Shown here: positions 53,975 through 63,372 of the stretch, one piece after another
Position numbering within the stretch: the stretch's first letter is position 1
Layout of the letters: every line of letters begins with the position of its first letter
Source of the DNA: Tundrisphaera lichenicola
Lineage (GTDB): Bacteria; Planctomycetota; Planctomycetia; Isosphaerales; Isosphaeraceae
Reading direction: 5' to 3'
DNA: 64,000 nucleotides
NCBI RefSeq assembly: GCF_051175385.1
Contig: NZ_CP195108.1
Coordinates: 1 to 64,000 of the forward strand
Notes under the pieces: model-generated
The model's database searches: none
Seen by the model: the letters and a program-made list of their open reading frames with translations, nothing else
Told to the model about the DNA's origin: nothing
Program-made: the position numbers and the translations under genes

Positions 53975-54202
53975 GACTGGTCCATCGAGAATGGCTGCCA
54001 CTGGACCCTCGACGTGACCTATCGCGAAGACGAGTCGCGCCTCCGCGAGAAGCTCTTGAGCGAGAACATGGCCTGGCTGAACCGATTCAGCCTCTCGCTC
54101 CTGAGACAGCACCCCGGCCGCCAAAGCGTCGCCATGAAGCGACGAAGCTGCGGATGGAGCAACGACTTCCTCATGCAAGTCGTCAAAGCATCAATGTATT
54201 AG
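53975..54202 (+). pseudogene. ISAs1-family transposase C-terminal scrap
   Basis: About 75 codons: DWSIENGCHWTLDVTYREDE, then LSENMAWLNRFSLSLLRQHP and RRSCGWSNDFLMQVV. This matches the C-terminal end of ISAs1-family DDE transposases, including the conserved W-x-I-E-N-x-x-H-W block with the catalytic Glu. The N-terminal three quarters are absent. It begins 80 bases after the recombinase stop. Confidence 0.8.
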
Positions 54203-54593
54203 TGTGCGCTGGCCATGGTGTCCATCTCCGCAGTGGCCATAGGCATAGTGAAATGTCATGGTCGGCGGATTGCAAGATCAACTGAATTCGGCTGAAGGCT
54301 TGCCATTCTCCGAGCATCCCGACCGAGCGGGGCTGGTCGCCCTGCCCCACGCCTCGGCGGCTGTAAGACGCCCCGACACAGCGTCGGGCCGAGACGTTGG
54401 GCGATGGGATCTCGCCTTGTGAGCCTAGATTACGTCACGCGTGATTGCAATTCACGATTTCCCTCATGCGTGTCGATTTTCGTCAACTCAATGATATCAT
54501 GCAATCGATGGCGGCATACGATGAGAGGGACAGTTGGGGGACGCGAAGGTGCGTCCCCGATCACCGCAATCCTACGAAGAGGAGTGATCAGCG
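54203..54593. other. Intergenic stretch with a hairpin repeat
   Basis: No gene is apparent in about 390 bases. Bases 54367-54390 form a hairpin (CCCGACACAGCGTCGGG core) that recurs with one mismatch at 62513-62536. The ribosome-binding site GAGGAG for the next gene lies near 54579. Confidence 0.5.
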
Positions 54594-54923
54594 ATGCCGC
54601 TGACCCTGGACATCACGAGAGGAGTCCAACCCTTGTCGGACCACCGCTTACGTCGATCAGCCACGCTGGTCCGTGACGAGGCCAGGGCGCTGGCCGATGC
54701 CGATCCCGCCGACGCTGGCCGATACCGGCAGGCCGCGTCGGGGCTTGAAGCGGCGCTGAGGGATGGCGGGAATCGAGAGACGATCCTGAGAGTTTCGCCG
54801 TTCGTGATCGAACGTTCGGGGCGTTTTCGGACTATCGTCGAGATGATCGAGGACGAGCCCGGCGACGATGAGGCCCGGCGACGATTAGCACGGCTGCTGC
54901 TACGGGCCCTGGAGTGGCGGTGA
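54594..54923 (+). CDS. Small acidic/basic helical protein of unknown function
   Basis: A 109-residue protein with GAGGAG about 9 bases before the ATG. It is predicted almost fully helical, with balanced Arg, Asp and Ala (LVRDEARALADADPADAGRYRQAASGLEAAL, DDEARRRLARLLLRALEWR). No recognised motif, no membrane segment. It lies just upstream of the par-type repeats and parA copy. Confidence 0.5.
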   Translation: MPLTLDITRGVQPLSDHRLRRSATLVRDEARALADADPADAGRYRQAASGLEAALRDGGNRETILRVSPFVIERSGRFRTIVEMIEDEPGDDEARRRLARLLLRALEWR

Positions 54924-55133
54924 GAAGAGCGTCATTCCATCACCACTCTGCCCCGAACGATTTCCCCCTGCCCCGGGAAACTCGACACGCCGCCGTTGGT
55001 CGAATTTCCCTGCCCCACCCACAAGCGGCTGACTCTTAATCAGCCGCTATGCAGCACGCGACTGAAAATCGCGGTGTCGGCCCTGGTTTTGAAGGCCAGG
55101 CCCGGCGCGGGCTCCGGGGACAACCGGGGGCGA

Positions 55134-55221
55134 TCCTGCACCGTGAAGGTTGCCCCGAGAGAGCGTCATCCTGCACCGTGAAGGAACCGATCTTGGGAAG
55201 GGCGTCCTGCACCGTGCAGGA
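55134..55221. repeat. Three CTGCACCGTG-type palindromic sites upstream of parA copy 2
   Basis: Sites at 55134-55149 and 55169-55184 (TCCTGCACCGTGAAGG) and 55205-55221 (TCCTGCACCGTGCAGGA) share the core CTGCACCGTG. The third is a near-perfect 17-base palindrome with a one-base centre. They lie at 35-36 base spacing immediately before the parA start, the usual place of a partition operator or centromere. Confidence 0.75.
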
Positions 55222-55254
55222 CGGGAACTCATCCCCCGGACGGAGCCGCCCGAG

Positions 55255-56091
55255 ATGCCAGCCGTCACGATCACCGCCCTGAACCAGAAGGGGGGCGTGG
55301 GCTAGAGCTCGACGACCTTCCACCTGGCCGGGACGCTCGCCAGCCAGGGGCGTAGCGTCTTACTCCTGGACATGGACCCGCAGGCCAGCTTGACCCAAGC
55401 CTTCATCGGCCCCGACGCCATGAGGGCGCTCTCGGCCCGCCAGTCGATCGCCTCCCTATTCGGGGACGACCTGGCCCCGTCGCCGGACCGCCTGATCCGG
55501 GCGACGGCCTTCCCCTGGATCTCGATCGCGCCCGGCTCGGTCCACCTGACGAGCTTCAACGTCCCCGATCCCCACCGATCCCCACGGGACCAGCAACGCG
55601 CCCTGGCCCTGTTCGTCGGCGAGGTCCGCGACGGGTTCGATTTCATCCTGGTCGACTGCCCCCCGAACCTTCACTTGTGCTCGTGGGCCGCGCTGGTCGC
55701 CAGCGACTCGATCATCGTCCCACTCCAGGCCGAGGACTTCGGCTCGCAAGGGATCGCCAGCGTCCTCGACTCGATCGAGGCGGTCCAGGCGAAGGCGAAT
55801 CCCGCCCTACGCCTCCTTGGTTATCTGCTCACGATGTTCAACCCGAGGCTGGCCATCCACAAGGCTTACGAAGGGACCCTCCGGGACCTCTACGGCGAGC
55901 AAGTCTTCCTGACGACGATCCCCCTGGCCACCGACATGAAGGAGGCCATCGCCCTCCGCAAACCGATCGTCGCACACAAGCCGAAGGGCGTATCCGCGAA
56001 GGCCATCAAGGCGCTCACCGAGGAGATCGTCGAGCGTTCCTCCTGCACCGTGCAGGAGACTCACATGATCGCCAGCCGGGAGGTCGCGTGA
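55255..56091 (+). pseudogene. parA copy 2 with a stop codon at the Walker A lysine
   Basis: The frame from the ATG at 55255 reads MPAVTITALNQKGGVG, then TAG at 55303-55305, then SSTTFHLAGTLASQGRSVLLLDMDPQAS and a full ParA through FILVDCPPNLHLC to the end. The expected codon at the TAG is the Walker A lysine of GKS (AAG), so one A-to-T change explains it. Everything else is intact over about 279 codons. Restart at the ATG at 55372 would give a protein without Walker A. Without suppression this ATPase is dead. The stop codon overlaps the parB start by one base. It is more like the 63.4-kb remnant than the intact copy at 1. Confidence 0.88.
56041..56057. promoter_or_regulatory. Par-type palindrome within the end of parA copy 2
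   Basis: TCCTGCACCGTGCAGGA, identical to the upstream site at 55205-55221, lies inside the last codons of parA, encoding SSCTVQE. Placing a 17-base palindrome in coding sequence identically argues for selection as a binding site. Confidence 0.65.
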
Positions 56092-57025
56092 TGGCCAAGG
56101 ACCAGGACTTCCGCAACCGGTTCGGCGCGAACCTGGCCGAGTCGATGGGCGCCAATCGAGTGAGCGGGGCAGGGGGGCCGACCGCGGACGACAAGCCCGA
56201 CCGCCTCGACGGGACCGAGCGGCTCAGGGCGGCCGCCACCATCGAGGTCGAGCGGATCATCCCCGACCCGGACCAACCCCGGAAGGAATTCGACGAGGAC
56301 GCCATCGATCGGCTCGCGGCGAGCCTCAATGAGCACGGCCAGATTCAGCCCATCGCTGTCCGTTGGAGCGAGAGCATGGGCCGATATCTCATCGTCTCGG
56401 GCGAGCGTCGCTGGAGGGCCTCCGTGAAGGCCGGCCGGAAGACGATCGCGGCCGTGATCGTCGAGGGGGACCGGACCGATTCCCAGATCCTGGAGATGCA
56501 GCTCGTCGAGAACTGCCTCCGGGAAGACCTCCAGCCGATCGAGCAGGCCCGCGCCTTCCGGACACTCATGGCCCGCAACGGCTGGCCGGCCCTACGACTT
56601 GCGCAGGCGCTCCACATGAGCGAGAGCACCATCATCAAGGCGCTGGCCCTCCTGACGCTGCCCTGCACGGTGCAGGATCGCGTCGAGGCCGGAGAGCTCG
56701 CCCCATCGGTCGCCTATGAAGTCTCCAAGCTCCAGGACTCCGACGACCAGGCCGAGGTCGCAGCGCGGGTCGTGGCCGAGGGCCTGTCCCGGGCCGAGAC
56801 CGCGAGGAGGTCCGGAAGGCCGCCAGTCGGCCCAAGACGACGACCGGGAAGAGCAGGGGGGCAAAGCCCCGGAAGATCACCGAGCGTGTCATCCGGACCG
56901 AGTCGGGCCCCAAGGTCACGGTCGAGTTCAAGCGAGGGCTCGACGGCCGATCGGTGCGGGTTGCTCTGGCCGAGGCTCTGGCCAGGATCGACGCCGAGCT
57001 GGAGTGCGACCAGGTCGCGGCCTGA
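56091..57025 (+). pseudogene. parB copy 2, frameshifted after the HTH
   Basis: The frame from the ATG at 56091 gives a normal ParB N-terminus (MAKDQDFRNRFGANLAESMG), VSGERRWRASVKAGRKTIAAVIV, NCLREDLQPIEQARAFRTLM and the HTH (LRLAQALHMSESTIIKALALL). Near 56806 the sequence after GLSRAET loses one base. The true C-terminus (EEVRKAASRPKTTTGKSRGAK... KVTVEFKRGLDGRSVRVALAEALARI) continues in another frame to a stop at 57025. The protein made would have a wrong, Arg/Ser-rich tail instead of the dimerisation domain. It follows parA copy 2 with a one-base overlap. Confidence 0.85.
56661..56677. promoter_or_regulatory. Par-type palindrome within parB copy 2
   Basis: CCCTGCACGGTGCAGGA is the reverse-complement form of the sites at 55205 and 56041 (core CTGCACGGTGCAG) and lies in the sequence coding for the end of the HTH (LPCTVQD). 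Confidence 0.6.
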
Positions 57026-57189
57026 TTCCCCATGCACGCCTGGTATGCACCGGGGGTGGCTCCTCCATCCCCGGATCGGCATTCAGAAAACGGATGTTTT
57101 TGCAGACGGCGATTTTGGAGGTCAAACCCTACAAAACAAGCAATTTTAGTGTAGTTCATCGACCTCCCATCGGGGCTTAAAGGTTATTT

Positions 57190-59170
57190 CCGCGTGCACT
57201 GTGACAAGGCTTGGATCTTCAGCGGGTGCAAATCCCGCCCGGCATCTCAGTCGCTCCAGCCGGTAGCAATCGGAGCGGCGGTGGAGGCAACGAAACCGCC
57301 GGAGCCTTCGATGGAAAGGGTCGCCTCGGCGACCCCGCGAGCAGGCAGGCCGTAACGTGAGTGAACGCTGAGCAGGCCTCGAAAGTCTTAACGTGGGAGC
57401 CGACCCGCCGTTGAAACGGGGAAGGCCGCCGTCACTGGAGAACTGGGGGTCACACCCCGCGAAGCGACGCAAACCAGTGGTCCCACCGGGGTATTGGCGA
57501 TGGCATGTCTGCAGAGGAGATCCAACGCAACACGGGAAGCCCCAAGCGGTGGAGGCGCGTGACCCCCAACCGGACTCTCGTGAGGGAAAGGCCGGGCCGT
57601 CGGGGTGACGGACAGGTCCGCAGTACCGTGGACGCCGGATAATGCCGGTCGAGGGAAGGGACCTGAGTTCAAGACCAGCGTTATAAAGAGCGCGAGAGCC
57701 GGGAGATTGGCGATGAGCCTCGTACCTCCACCAAAGGTTCAGAAACTCCAGACGGCGCTGCATGCCAAAGCGAAGGAATCGCCCAGTTATCGGTTCTACC
57801 GACTGTACGACAAGGTGTACCGACGAGACATCCTGGAGTTCGCCTACCTGCGCTGCCGCTCCAACGACGGCGCACCGGGAGTCGACGGCCAGACCTTCCA
57901 GGACATTGAGGCGTATGGCCGCGACCGGTGGCTGGACGAACTGACGACCGAACTGAGAATGCGAACGTATCAACCGAACCCCGTGCGCCGTGTTTTCATC
58001 CCGAAAGGCGATGGTAAGCAACGTCCGCTGGGAATCGGGTCGATCCGGGACCGTGTGACGCAAATGGCCGTGGTTCTGGTCTTGGAGCCAATCTTCGAGG
58101 CCGACCTTCAGCCTGAGCAACACGCCTACCGGCCAAACCACAATGCCCTGGACGCCGTCAAGGAAGTTTATGGGCATGTGAATACGGGGCATACAGACGT
58201 GGTCGATGCCGATTTGTCCGGCTATTTCGACAGCATCCCGCACGCCGAACTTGTCAAATCGTTGTCGCGACGCATCAGCGATCGGCACCTTCTGGGCCTG
58301 ATCAAGATGTGGTTGGTGGCACCGGTGGAAGAGGCCGACGAACGGGGTCGAACGCGACGGACAACGCGGAATCAAGACGAAGGACGAGGAAGCCCACAAG
58401 GCTCTCCGCTTTCTCCGTTGTTGGCCAACGTGCACATGCGTCGGTTTATCGTGGGCTGGAAGATTCTCGGACACGAACAGCGGTTAGACGCTCACGCCGT
58501 CAATTATGCGGATGACTTCGTCATCTGCTGTCGCGGCACCGCCGACGAGGCGATGACCACGATGCGGGCGATGATGTCGAGGCTCCGGTTGACGGTGAAG
58601 AGACCAAGACGCGGCTGTGCCGTGTTCCCGAGGAGACGTTTGACTTTCTGGGCTATACGATCGGACGGTGCTACTCGGCGCGGAAGGGCCATCCCTTCAT
58701 CGGGACGCGGCCGTCGGCGAAGAAGATCGCGAACCTTCGGGACGAGATCCGCGAGTTGACCGACCGCCGTTGGTTATGGATGGACGTCGAGGACCGAGTG
58801 GCCCGACTGAACCGGCTGTTGCTGGGCTGGTCGAACTACTTCTGTCTCGGCCCCGTGAGCCCGGCGTACTGCGCCATCGACCGGCATTGTCGCCAGCGGC
58901 TCCGCCAGTGGCTCTGCGCCAAGCACAAGGTGAGGAACCGGGGAACGTCACGGTTCCCCGATCAGTACCTGTACAACACGTTAGGACTGATTCGCCTGAG
59001 TGCTCGGACCAAGAGCTTTCCGTGGGCGAAAGCATGAGTTCTTGTCCGAGAGCCCGGTGCGAGAAAATCGCCCGCCGGGTTCGATGAGCGGGGAGTGGAA
59101 ACGGAGCAGGGTGAGGCTATTGAGGCACCGGCGACCGAAAGGGCCGGCAACAGATAGGCCAAACCTACAC
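57190..59170 (+). mobile_element. Group II intron
   Basis: About 2 kb with the order expected of a bacterial group II intron: a structured 5' RNA of about 520 bases (many short GC inverted repeats between 57194 and 57700), the maturase gene, and a domain V at about 59050-59083 (starting GAGCCCGGTGCGAGAAAATC, with the AGC triad and GNRA-like GAAA). A domain VI-like region follows. A GTGCA at 57194 is a possible 5' end. The exact borders and the exon sites are not fixed by eye. The intron lies 165 bases after the frameshifted parB, not inside a gene. Confidence 0.8.
57713..59037 (+). pseudogene. ltrA: Group II intron reverse transcriptase/maturase, frameshifted
   Basis: The first frame (ATG 57713, GGGAG upstream) starts MSLVPPPKVQKLQTALHAKA and contains the RT blocks: GAPGVDGQTF, RRVFIPKGDGKQRPLGIGSIRDRV, ADLSGYFDSIPHAEL, GSPQGSPLSPLLANVHM and the catalytic YADD (NYADDFVICC). 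After LRLTV at about 58600 the register changes, consistent with a one-base loss in GTGAA[T]GAGACC. The other frame continues ETFDFLGYTIGRCYS and the maturase domain (LNRLLLGWSNYFCLGPVSPAY) to 59037. No slippery motif is evident, so mobility is probably lost, although the RNA may still fold. Confidence 0.85.
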
Positions 59171-59926
59171 CACCGCGTCACTCCTCGACTCTACACCAAT
59201 CTGGGCGGTACCCTTACCTTTCTTCCCCCGATCTAGTTTTATGCCGGAAATGGAGTTAAACCATCCACCTCCACGTGCACGCAATTTCGCGGATCGTGGA
59301 CTAGGCTTCGCGGTAGATGGGCTGTCCGGCTGATCTACCGAGGGTCGAAGATGTTCTTGCCCTTTCTCCCGCTCGCATGGTGCGCTCTCGGCTATCTACT
59401 CCTGGGCTGGGGCGAGGTCGCCGAAGCCACCCTCGCCTTCCTGGCATCGATCTCGCTGGCCTGCTTCATCCTGCCCAATCGAACCATTTCTGCGGATGCA
59501 GCATCATCGATGCCGGGATCGATTCGGTCCAGCTCGTTCGGCCGGGTTTCCAGACATGGATCGCGACTTCGACTCCGCCCCCGCCTTGCCCGGGAATCCC
59601 GCTCGGGATTCATCATCGCCGGGCCGGTCAACTCGAAGAGTCTCGCCGAACGGCGCGGATCGATTCATCCTACGCCTCGTCGCCACGAGAGGATCGCGAA
59701 GAATCTCCTCCGGACGACCGGGATACCCATGCTCCCGGTCGTCCTATATCGCTATGGCAACGTCGGACGCAAGTTTTCATCACTGGGCTACCCATGTTGC
59801 TCTCCAATCGCCTCTCGTGACTAGTCACTCCGCGTAGTGTGGTGAGTCACGGTCCACACGAACCCAGGCCGCGACGCCTACTGCCACGGCCAGAGTGCTT
59901 GGGGGTCATCGTAGCCCTCAGGCCGG
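59171..59926. other. Weakly coding region with a possible small membrane protein
   Basis: No confident gene in about 750 bases. A frame at 59351-59824 starts MFLPFLPLAWCALGYLLLGW, with two hydrophobic segments in the first 45 residues and GAGGG upstream. After that it turns into Arg/Ser-rich sequence with no protein-like pattern, suggesting a short membrane protein whose frame is lost. Confidence 0.3.
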
Positions 59927-60733
59927 CTATCGCAGCTTGGCCACGGCCCGCCGTTCCAGCTTCCTGGCCCACTCCCGCGTCACGCCCAGCCGGCCCCCCG
60001 CCTCCTGCAGGCTCATCGGCCCCCCGCCCTCCAGCCCGAATCGCAGGGACAGAAGTTCCCGCTCCCGCTCATCGAGCCGCTCGGCCATCCGAGATCGGAG
60101 GCCGGTCGCCATCTCATCCCGCTCGAGATCCCCATGAGGAGCCTCGTCCGGGCCGCAGACCTCCTCCAGTCCGCCGCCCGTCACGCCCTCATGGCCCTCC
60201 TCGGCCACCCGGGACTCCAACGCCTTCCTCACCATATCGCGTTGGGCCGCGGTCAACCCCAGCCGATCGGCCACCTGGTCGAATCGCGGCGCCTCGCCCG
60301 ATTCGAGGATCAGGCCGTGCTCGGCCCGTCGCCACTTCCTCAGCAGATTGACCATGTGCGAGGGCAGTCGGATGGCGCGCGATCGGTTGGTCAACGCCGA
60401 GCAGATCGCCTCCCGGATCCAGTGGCGGGCGTGGGTGGAGAATCGGACGCCAAAACGGGGGTCGAACCGCTCGGCGGCCCGGATCAGGCCGAGGTTACCC
60501 TCACCGACCAGGTCGTCCAGGTCGAGGCCACGGTCCCGGAATCCGCGTGCGATGACGATGACCAGGCGGAGGTTGGCGCGGACCAGGCGGTCGCGGGCCG
60601 GCGAGTCGCCGCGGGCCGCGGCGGCGCCGATCCGACGCTCCTCGTCGAGAGACAGGAGGGCCTCGGGGCAGATCCAATGTCGGGGGGCGCGGGCGATCGG
60701 GGACGGTGAGGCGCACATCATCGTGGGCTCCAT
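59927..60733 (-). CDS. Sigma-70 family factor (group 2/3 type)
   Basis: A 268-residue RNA polymerase sigma factor with regions 1.2 to 4. Region 2: LVRANLRLVIVIARGFRDRGLDLDDLVGEGNLGLIRAAERFDPRFGVRFSTHARHWIREAI, which contains the core-binding and -10 recognition helices. Region 3: AIRLPSHMVNLLRKWRRAE... with FDQVADRLGLTAAQ. Region 4: LDERERELLSLRFGLEGGGPMSLQEAGGRLGVTREWARKLERRAVAKLR with the -35 HTH. It lacks the long N-terminal region of RpoD. On a plasmid it may redirect transcription to stress or plasmid genes. It is not next to an anti-sigma gene. Confidence 0.88.
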   Translation of the reverse strand: MEPTMMCASPSPIARAPRHWICPEALLSLDEERRIGAAAARGDSPARDRLVRANLRLVIVIARGFRDRGLDLDDLVGEGNLGLIRAAERFDPRFGVRFSTHARHWIREAICSALTNRSRAIRLPSHMVNLLRKWRRAEHGLILESGEAPRFDQVADRLGLTAAQRDMVRKALESRVAEEGHEGVTGGGLEEVCGPDEAPHGDLERDEMATGLRSRMAERLDERERELLSLRFGLEGGGPMSLQEAGGRLGVTREWARKLERRAVAKLR

Positions 60734-61020
60734 CGCGTTGGGCCGGGCTGGACGGCGTCCGGCAGGCAGTCGGTCGGCGACGGTCGTCGTCGCCGAGGTT
60801 GCCTGTTATAACCAAGATTGAGGCAGGTTTTCTACTGTCGTTTTGCCAAAATAAGAAAAACATCTTTCGTGCGGATGTGCCAATTTCCGTATACCCAGTG
60901 CCATGGAGGCTGATGCGGCATCACCGGGGCGTGGGGCGGGAATCGCGGGCACGATGTTATGTTATGGCCGTCTCGGATTCGATCACGCGACCCAATACGC
61001 CAAATCAGGCTAAGGCCCGC

Positions 61021-61293
61021 TCAGTCGTCCTCGTCCTCGAGGTCCCCGGCCAGGACCCGGGCCATCGCCTCGCACCAGGCCTTCGCCTGCGCCTCACCAG
61101 CGAAGTGGCCGTCCAGCACCAGCGGTTCGGGTCCCCAGCCGTCGCGCCAGACCCGCGCCGTGAAGCCGGCCCCCTCGGGCATCATCTCCACGCGATCGCC
61201 GCCGACTCGCCACCAGCGTCGGCGGCCCGAACGCCCCACCTCAGGCGTGGCCCTCGCTCGCTTGGCCGGGTCCTGGTCGGTTGGATCGGGCAT
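61021..61293 (-). CDS. Small protein of unknown function
   Basis: A 90-residue protein; the start at 61293 is favoured over 61305 because GAGGGA is 4-5 bases upstream. The N-terminus is charged and flexible (MPDPTDQDPAKRARATPEVG); the rest looks like a small folded unit (RRWWRVGGDRVEMMPEGAGFTARVWRDGWGPEPLVLDG) with an acidic tail (LAGDLEDEDD). Not recognised. Confidence 0.5.
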   Translation of the reverse strand: MPDPTDQDPAKRARATPEVGRSGRRRWWRVGGDRVEMMPEGAGFTARVWRDGWGPEPLVLDGHFAGEAQAKAWCEAMARVLAGDLEDEDD

Positions 61294-62109
61294 GACGTCC
61301 CTCATCTCCCGGCATCCGCCGGGCGTTCGTCCCCGGAGACGGGGCGGCCTGGGCCTTCGATGTCCGGGTCGCTCATCCCCCCGGATCGGAGCTTGAACTC
61401 TTCAGGACATCCTAGTTCGCCCCTCCGTTGGGGTCCACGAGAAATCGCGAACCGGTGGTCGCGAGGTTCGAGGGAACCGGGCCCCGGGAGCATGGCGATG
61501 CGGGGCCGTGGCCCTTGGCCGCTTCGCCCCCGGGCCCGATGCAAGCAGATCAGGACGATGGACGGGGCCGCCTGGAGGTCTGGAACGAGGCGAGTTGGGA
61601 GGCCGACGATCCCCGCGAACGTCCGAGGCTCGCCCGGCACATCGAGGGGGGGGTCGTCGCCAACTCGGCCTCAACTGGAGGAACCGGGGCGCCCGAGCCT
61701 GCGCGAATATCGAGTCTTGATTCACACCCCATGCGAGGTGCGAGGCGTCATGACCTACGGCCATGCCGCTCACACGGCGACGAGCCGCGACGAGCCCGCC
61801 AACGCTCGCCGGGATTCCGCGCGCCACCCGGTGACGATCGCCGCCGGTGTCCTAGATTGCGCCCGGGGCAGATGACGATCCGCCTCGACCGGTAGTGAGC
61901 AAGATGTCCCTGCCCAAGCCAGCCGCGATGACCGAGTCGGGCAATCACCAGGCGAAACCGACCGGGGCGGTCGATCTGGCCGGACGGGTCTGGATCCTCC
62001 CCGATCCCATAGAATTTCACCGATTCAGCCGGGCGCGAGACCGACTCTCGCGAGCGATCGCCGCTAGTTCCGATGAGGACGCCCGGGACCGGCGTACGAG
62101 GACCCTCCG
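61294..62109. other. Decayed coding region
   Basis: Several short frames show protein-like composition but none is complete: RLEVWNEASWEADDPRERPR near 61560-61620, and then in another frame SLREYRVLIHTPCEVRGVMT near 61690-61760, followed by HAAHTATSRDEPANARRD. This is what a frameshifted small gene would look like. I do not recognise it. Confidence 0.3.
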
Positions 62110-62382
62110 ATGGACCACCGCGAATGCCTCTGCGTGCTGATCTCGCGATGCGTCGTGCTGATCGGCTACCATCACCAGAGGGCCCCGGCTGGGGCCGGCA
62201 GGGCGGAGATGATGTTCGAACTGGGATGGCTGGCGGCGGACGCCCGGCGTTGGGGCCTGAGGCCGGAGGTTGTAGCCGCGGGGGTTCTGGCCGAGTTGGG
62301 GCAGGAATACGGGTGCCCAATAGCTTCGGCATTGATCCTGGACATGGAGGAGGTCTTCGGACTTGTGGGGGCGATGGCCTGA
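62110..62382 (+). CDS. Small protein of unknown function
   Basis: A 90-residue, helix-rich protein (MDHRECLCVLISRCVVLIGY..., RAEMMFELGWLAADARRWGLRPEVVAAGVLAELGQEYG, ASALILDMEEVFGLVGAMA). The N-terminal helix is hydrophobic with three cysteines. The ribosome-binding site is weak (AGGA about 9 bases upstream). Not recognised. Confidence 0.4.
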   Translation: MDHRECLCVLISRCVVLIGYHHQRAPAGAGRAEMMFELGWLAADARRWGLRPEVVAAGVLAELGQEYGCPIASALILDMEEVFGLVGAMA

Positions 62383-62732
62383 TTTGGCGGATGGCCCTCC
62401 GCGTGGCGTCGAGTCGACGGCCATGGATGCCACCAACAATATCCTATGATCAAACGGGCACTTTTCTACGCCGAAGATCCCGGCGATTCCCCTGCCAGCC
62501 CCATGGAATCATGACGCCCCGGCACAGCGTCGGGCCAGAACGCCAGATGACGAGATGTCATCCAAGGCAACCGTAATACTTATTAATACTCACGGCAACT
62601 ACCTGTATCGACTGCCTACCGTCTCTCATTTCCCGATCTGCCGTAACTCCATCATGCCCTCGCGATCGATTTCCGTCCTATGAAACTTCAGTGAGGCGCC
62701 CTATTTGAGGAATTTCGGGTGAAGATCCAGCC
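62383..62732. other. Intergenic stretch with a copy of the hairpin repeat
   Basis: About 350 bases with no gene. Bases 62513-62536 repeat the 24-base hairpin element at 54367-54390 with one mismatch. The sequence after it (62575-62600) is unusually AT-rich (ATACTTATTAATACTC). Confidence 0.5.
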
Positions 62733-62939
62733 ATGATTATCACGACCCACCAGCCCGCCAGCGATGCCCGGCTGGCCGCCATGATCCGGTGCCTGGAAGG
62801 CTCCCTGCAGGGCGGCCACCCCGATGAGTACAGCGACCTGCTGAGGGCCATCTTCCGGCTGAGCCCGGCAGATCGCCGACGCCTCGACGAGGTCGACGAA
62901 CGCCTCCGGCGGCAGCCGGCTCTTGTTCATCTCCCCTGA
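62733..62939 (+). CDS. Small helical protein of unknown function
   Basis: A 68-residue protein (MIITTHQPASDARLAAMIRC..., GGHPDEYSDLLRAIFRLSPADRRRLDEVDERLRRQ). It is helical and charged with natural composition. A weak GAAGA lies upstream. Not recognised. Confidence 0.4.
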   Translation: MIITTHQPASDARLAAMIRCLEGSLQGGHPDEYSDLLRAIFRLSPADRRRLDEVDERLRRQPALVHLP

Positions 62940-63105
62940 CCACGGCGCCCGATGGCGGGCCGTCCCCAGGGTCGGTACCTCGCCGTTTTCGAATTCTGCC
63001 CTGCCCCATGGGCTGAGATGGTCTCCTAGCACTGGACAGCCCGGGGGCCTGGGTTTGTTACGGTCCCACGCCGGAATTCGCCGGGGTGAGCCCGCAGCGG
63101 TAGAC

Positions 63106-63372
63106 CTAGTTCGGGGTCCGGTAGCCCAGCGATTGGTGGGGACGCTCCTCGTCGTAGAACCGGAAGTAGGCCGCCAGGCCCGCCTCCAGGTCGGGGACCC
63201 GTTCGTAATCCTTGATGTAGACGTCTTCGTACTTCACGCTCCGCCAAAGACGCTTGGCGAACGCGTTGTCCAGGGCTCGGCCGCGACCGTATCGGCTCAC
63301 CGCGACGCCGGTCGCCTCCAATCGGCCGGTGTATTCTCGCGACGTGAACTATGAGCCTTGGTCCGTGTTGAA
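63106..63372 (-). pseudogene. IS3-family transposase OrfB C-terminal scrap
   Basis: Reading leftward from about 63372: TFNTDQGS, then TAG in place of the usual Gln, then FTSREYTGRLEATGVAVSRYGRGRALDNAFAKRLWRSVKYEDVYIK and YFRFYDEERPHQSLGYRTPN. This is the end of an IS3 integrase core. Besides the stop, the catalytic Glu of the V-E-R-L-W block is Lys here (AKRLW). The upstream part is replaced by parA sequence, so a deletion fused the two. Confidence 0.8.

Noticed and set aside
55134..55221. CTGCACCGTG sites considered as transcription terminators
   Set aside because: Stems are short, no T-run follows, and the motif recurs inside coding sequence; a protein-binding site is more likely.
60706..61875. 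Plus-strand frame of about 389 codons after the sigma factor
   Set aside because: It crosses the minus-strand 61021-61293 gene and changes character along its length; only its last third looks protein-like, so it is treated as decayed sequence.
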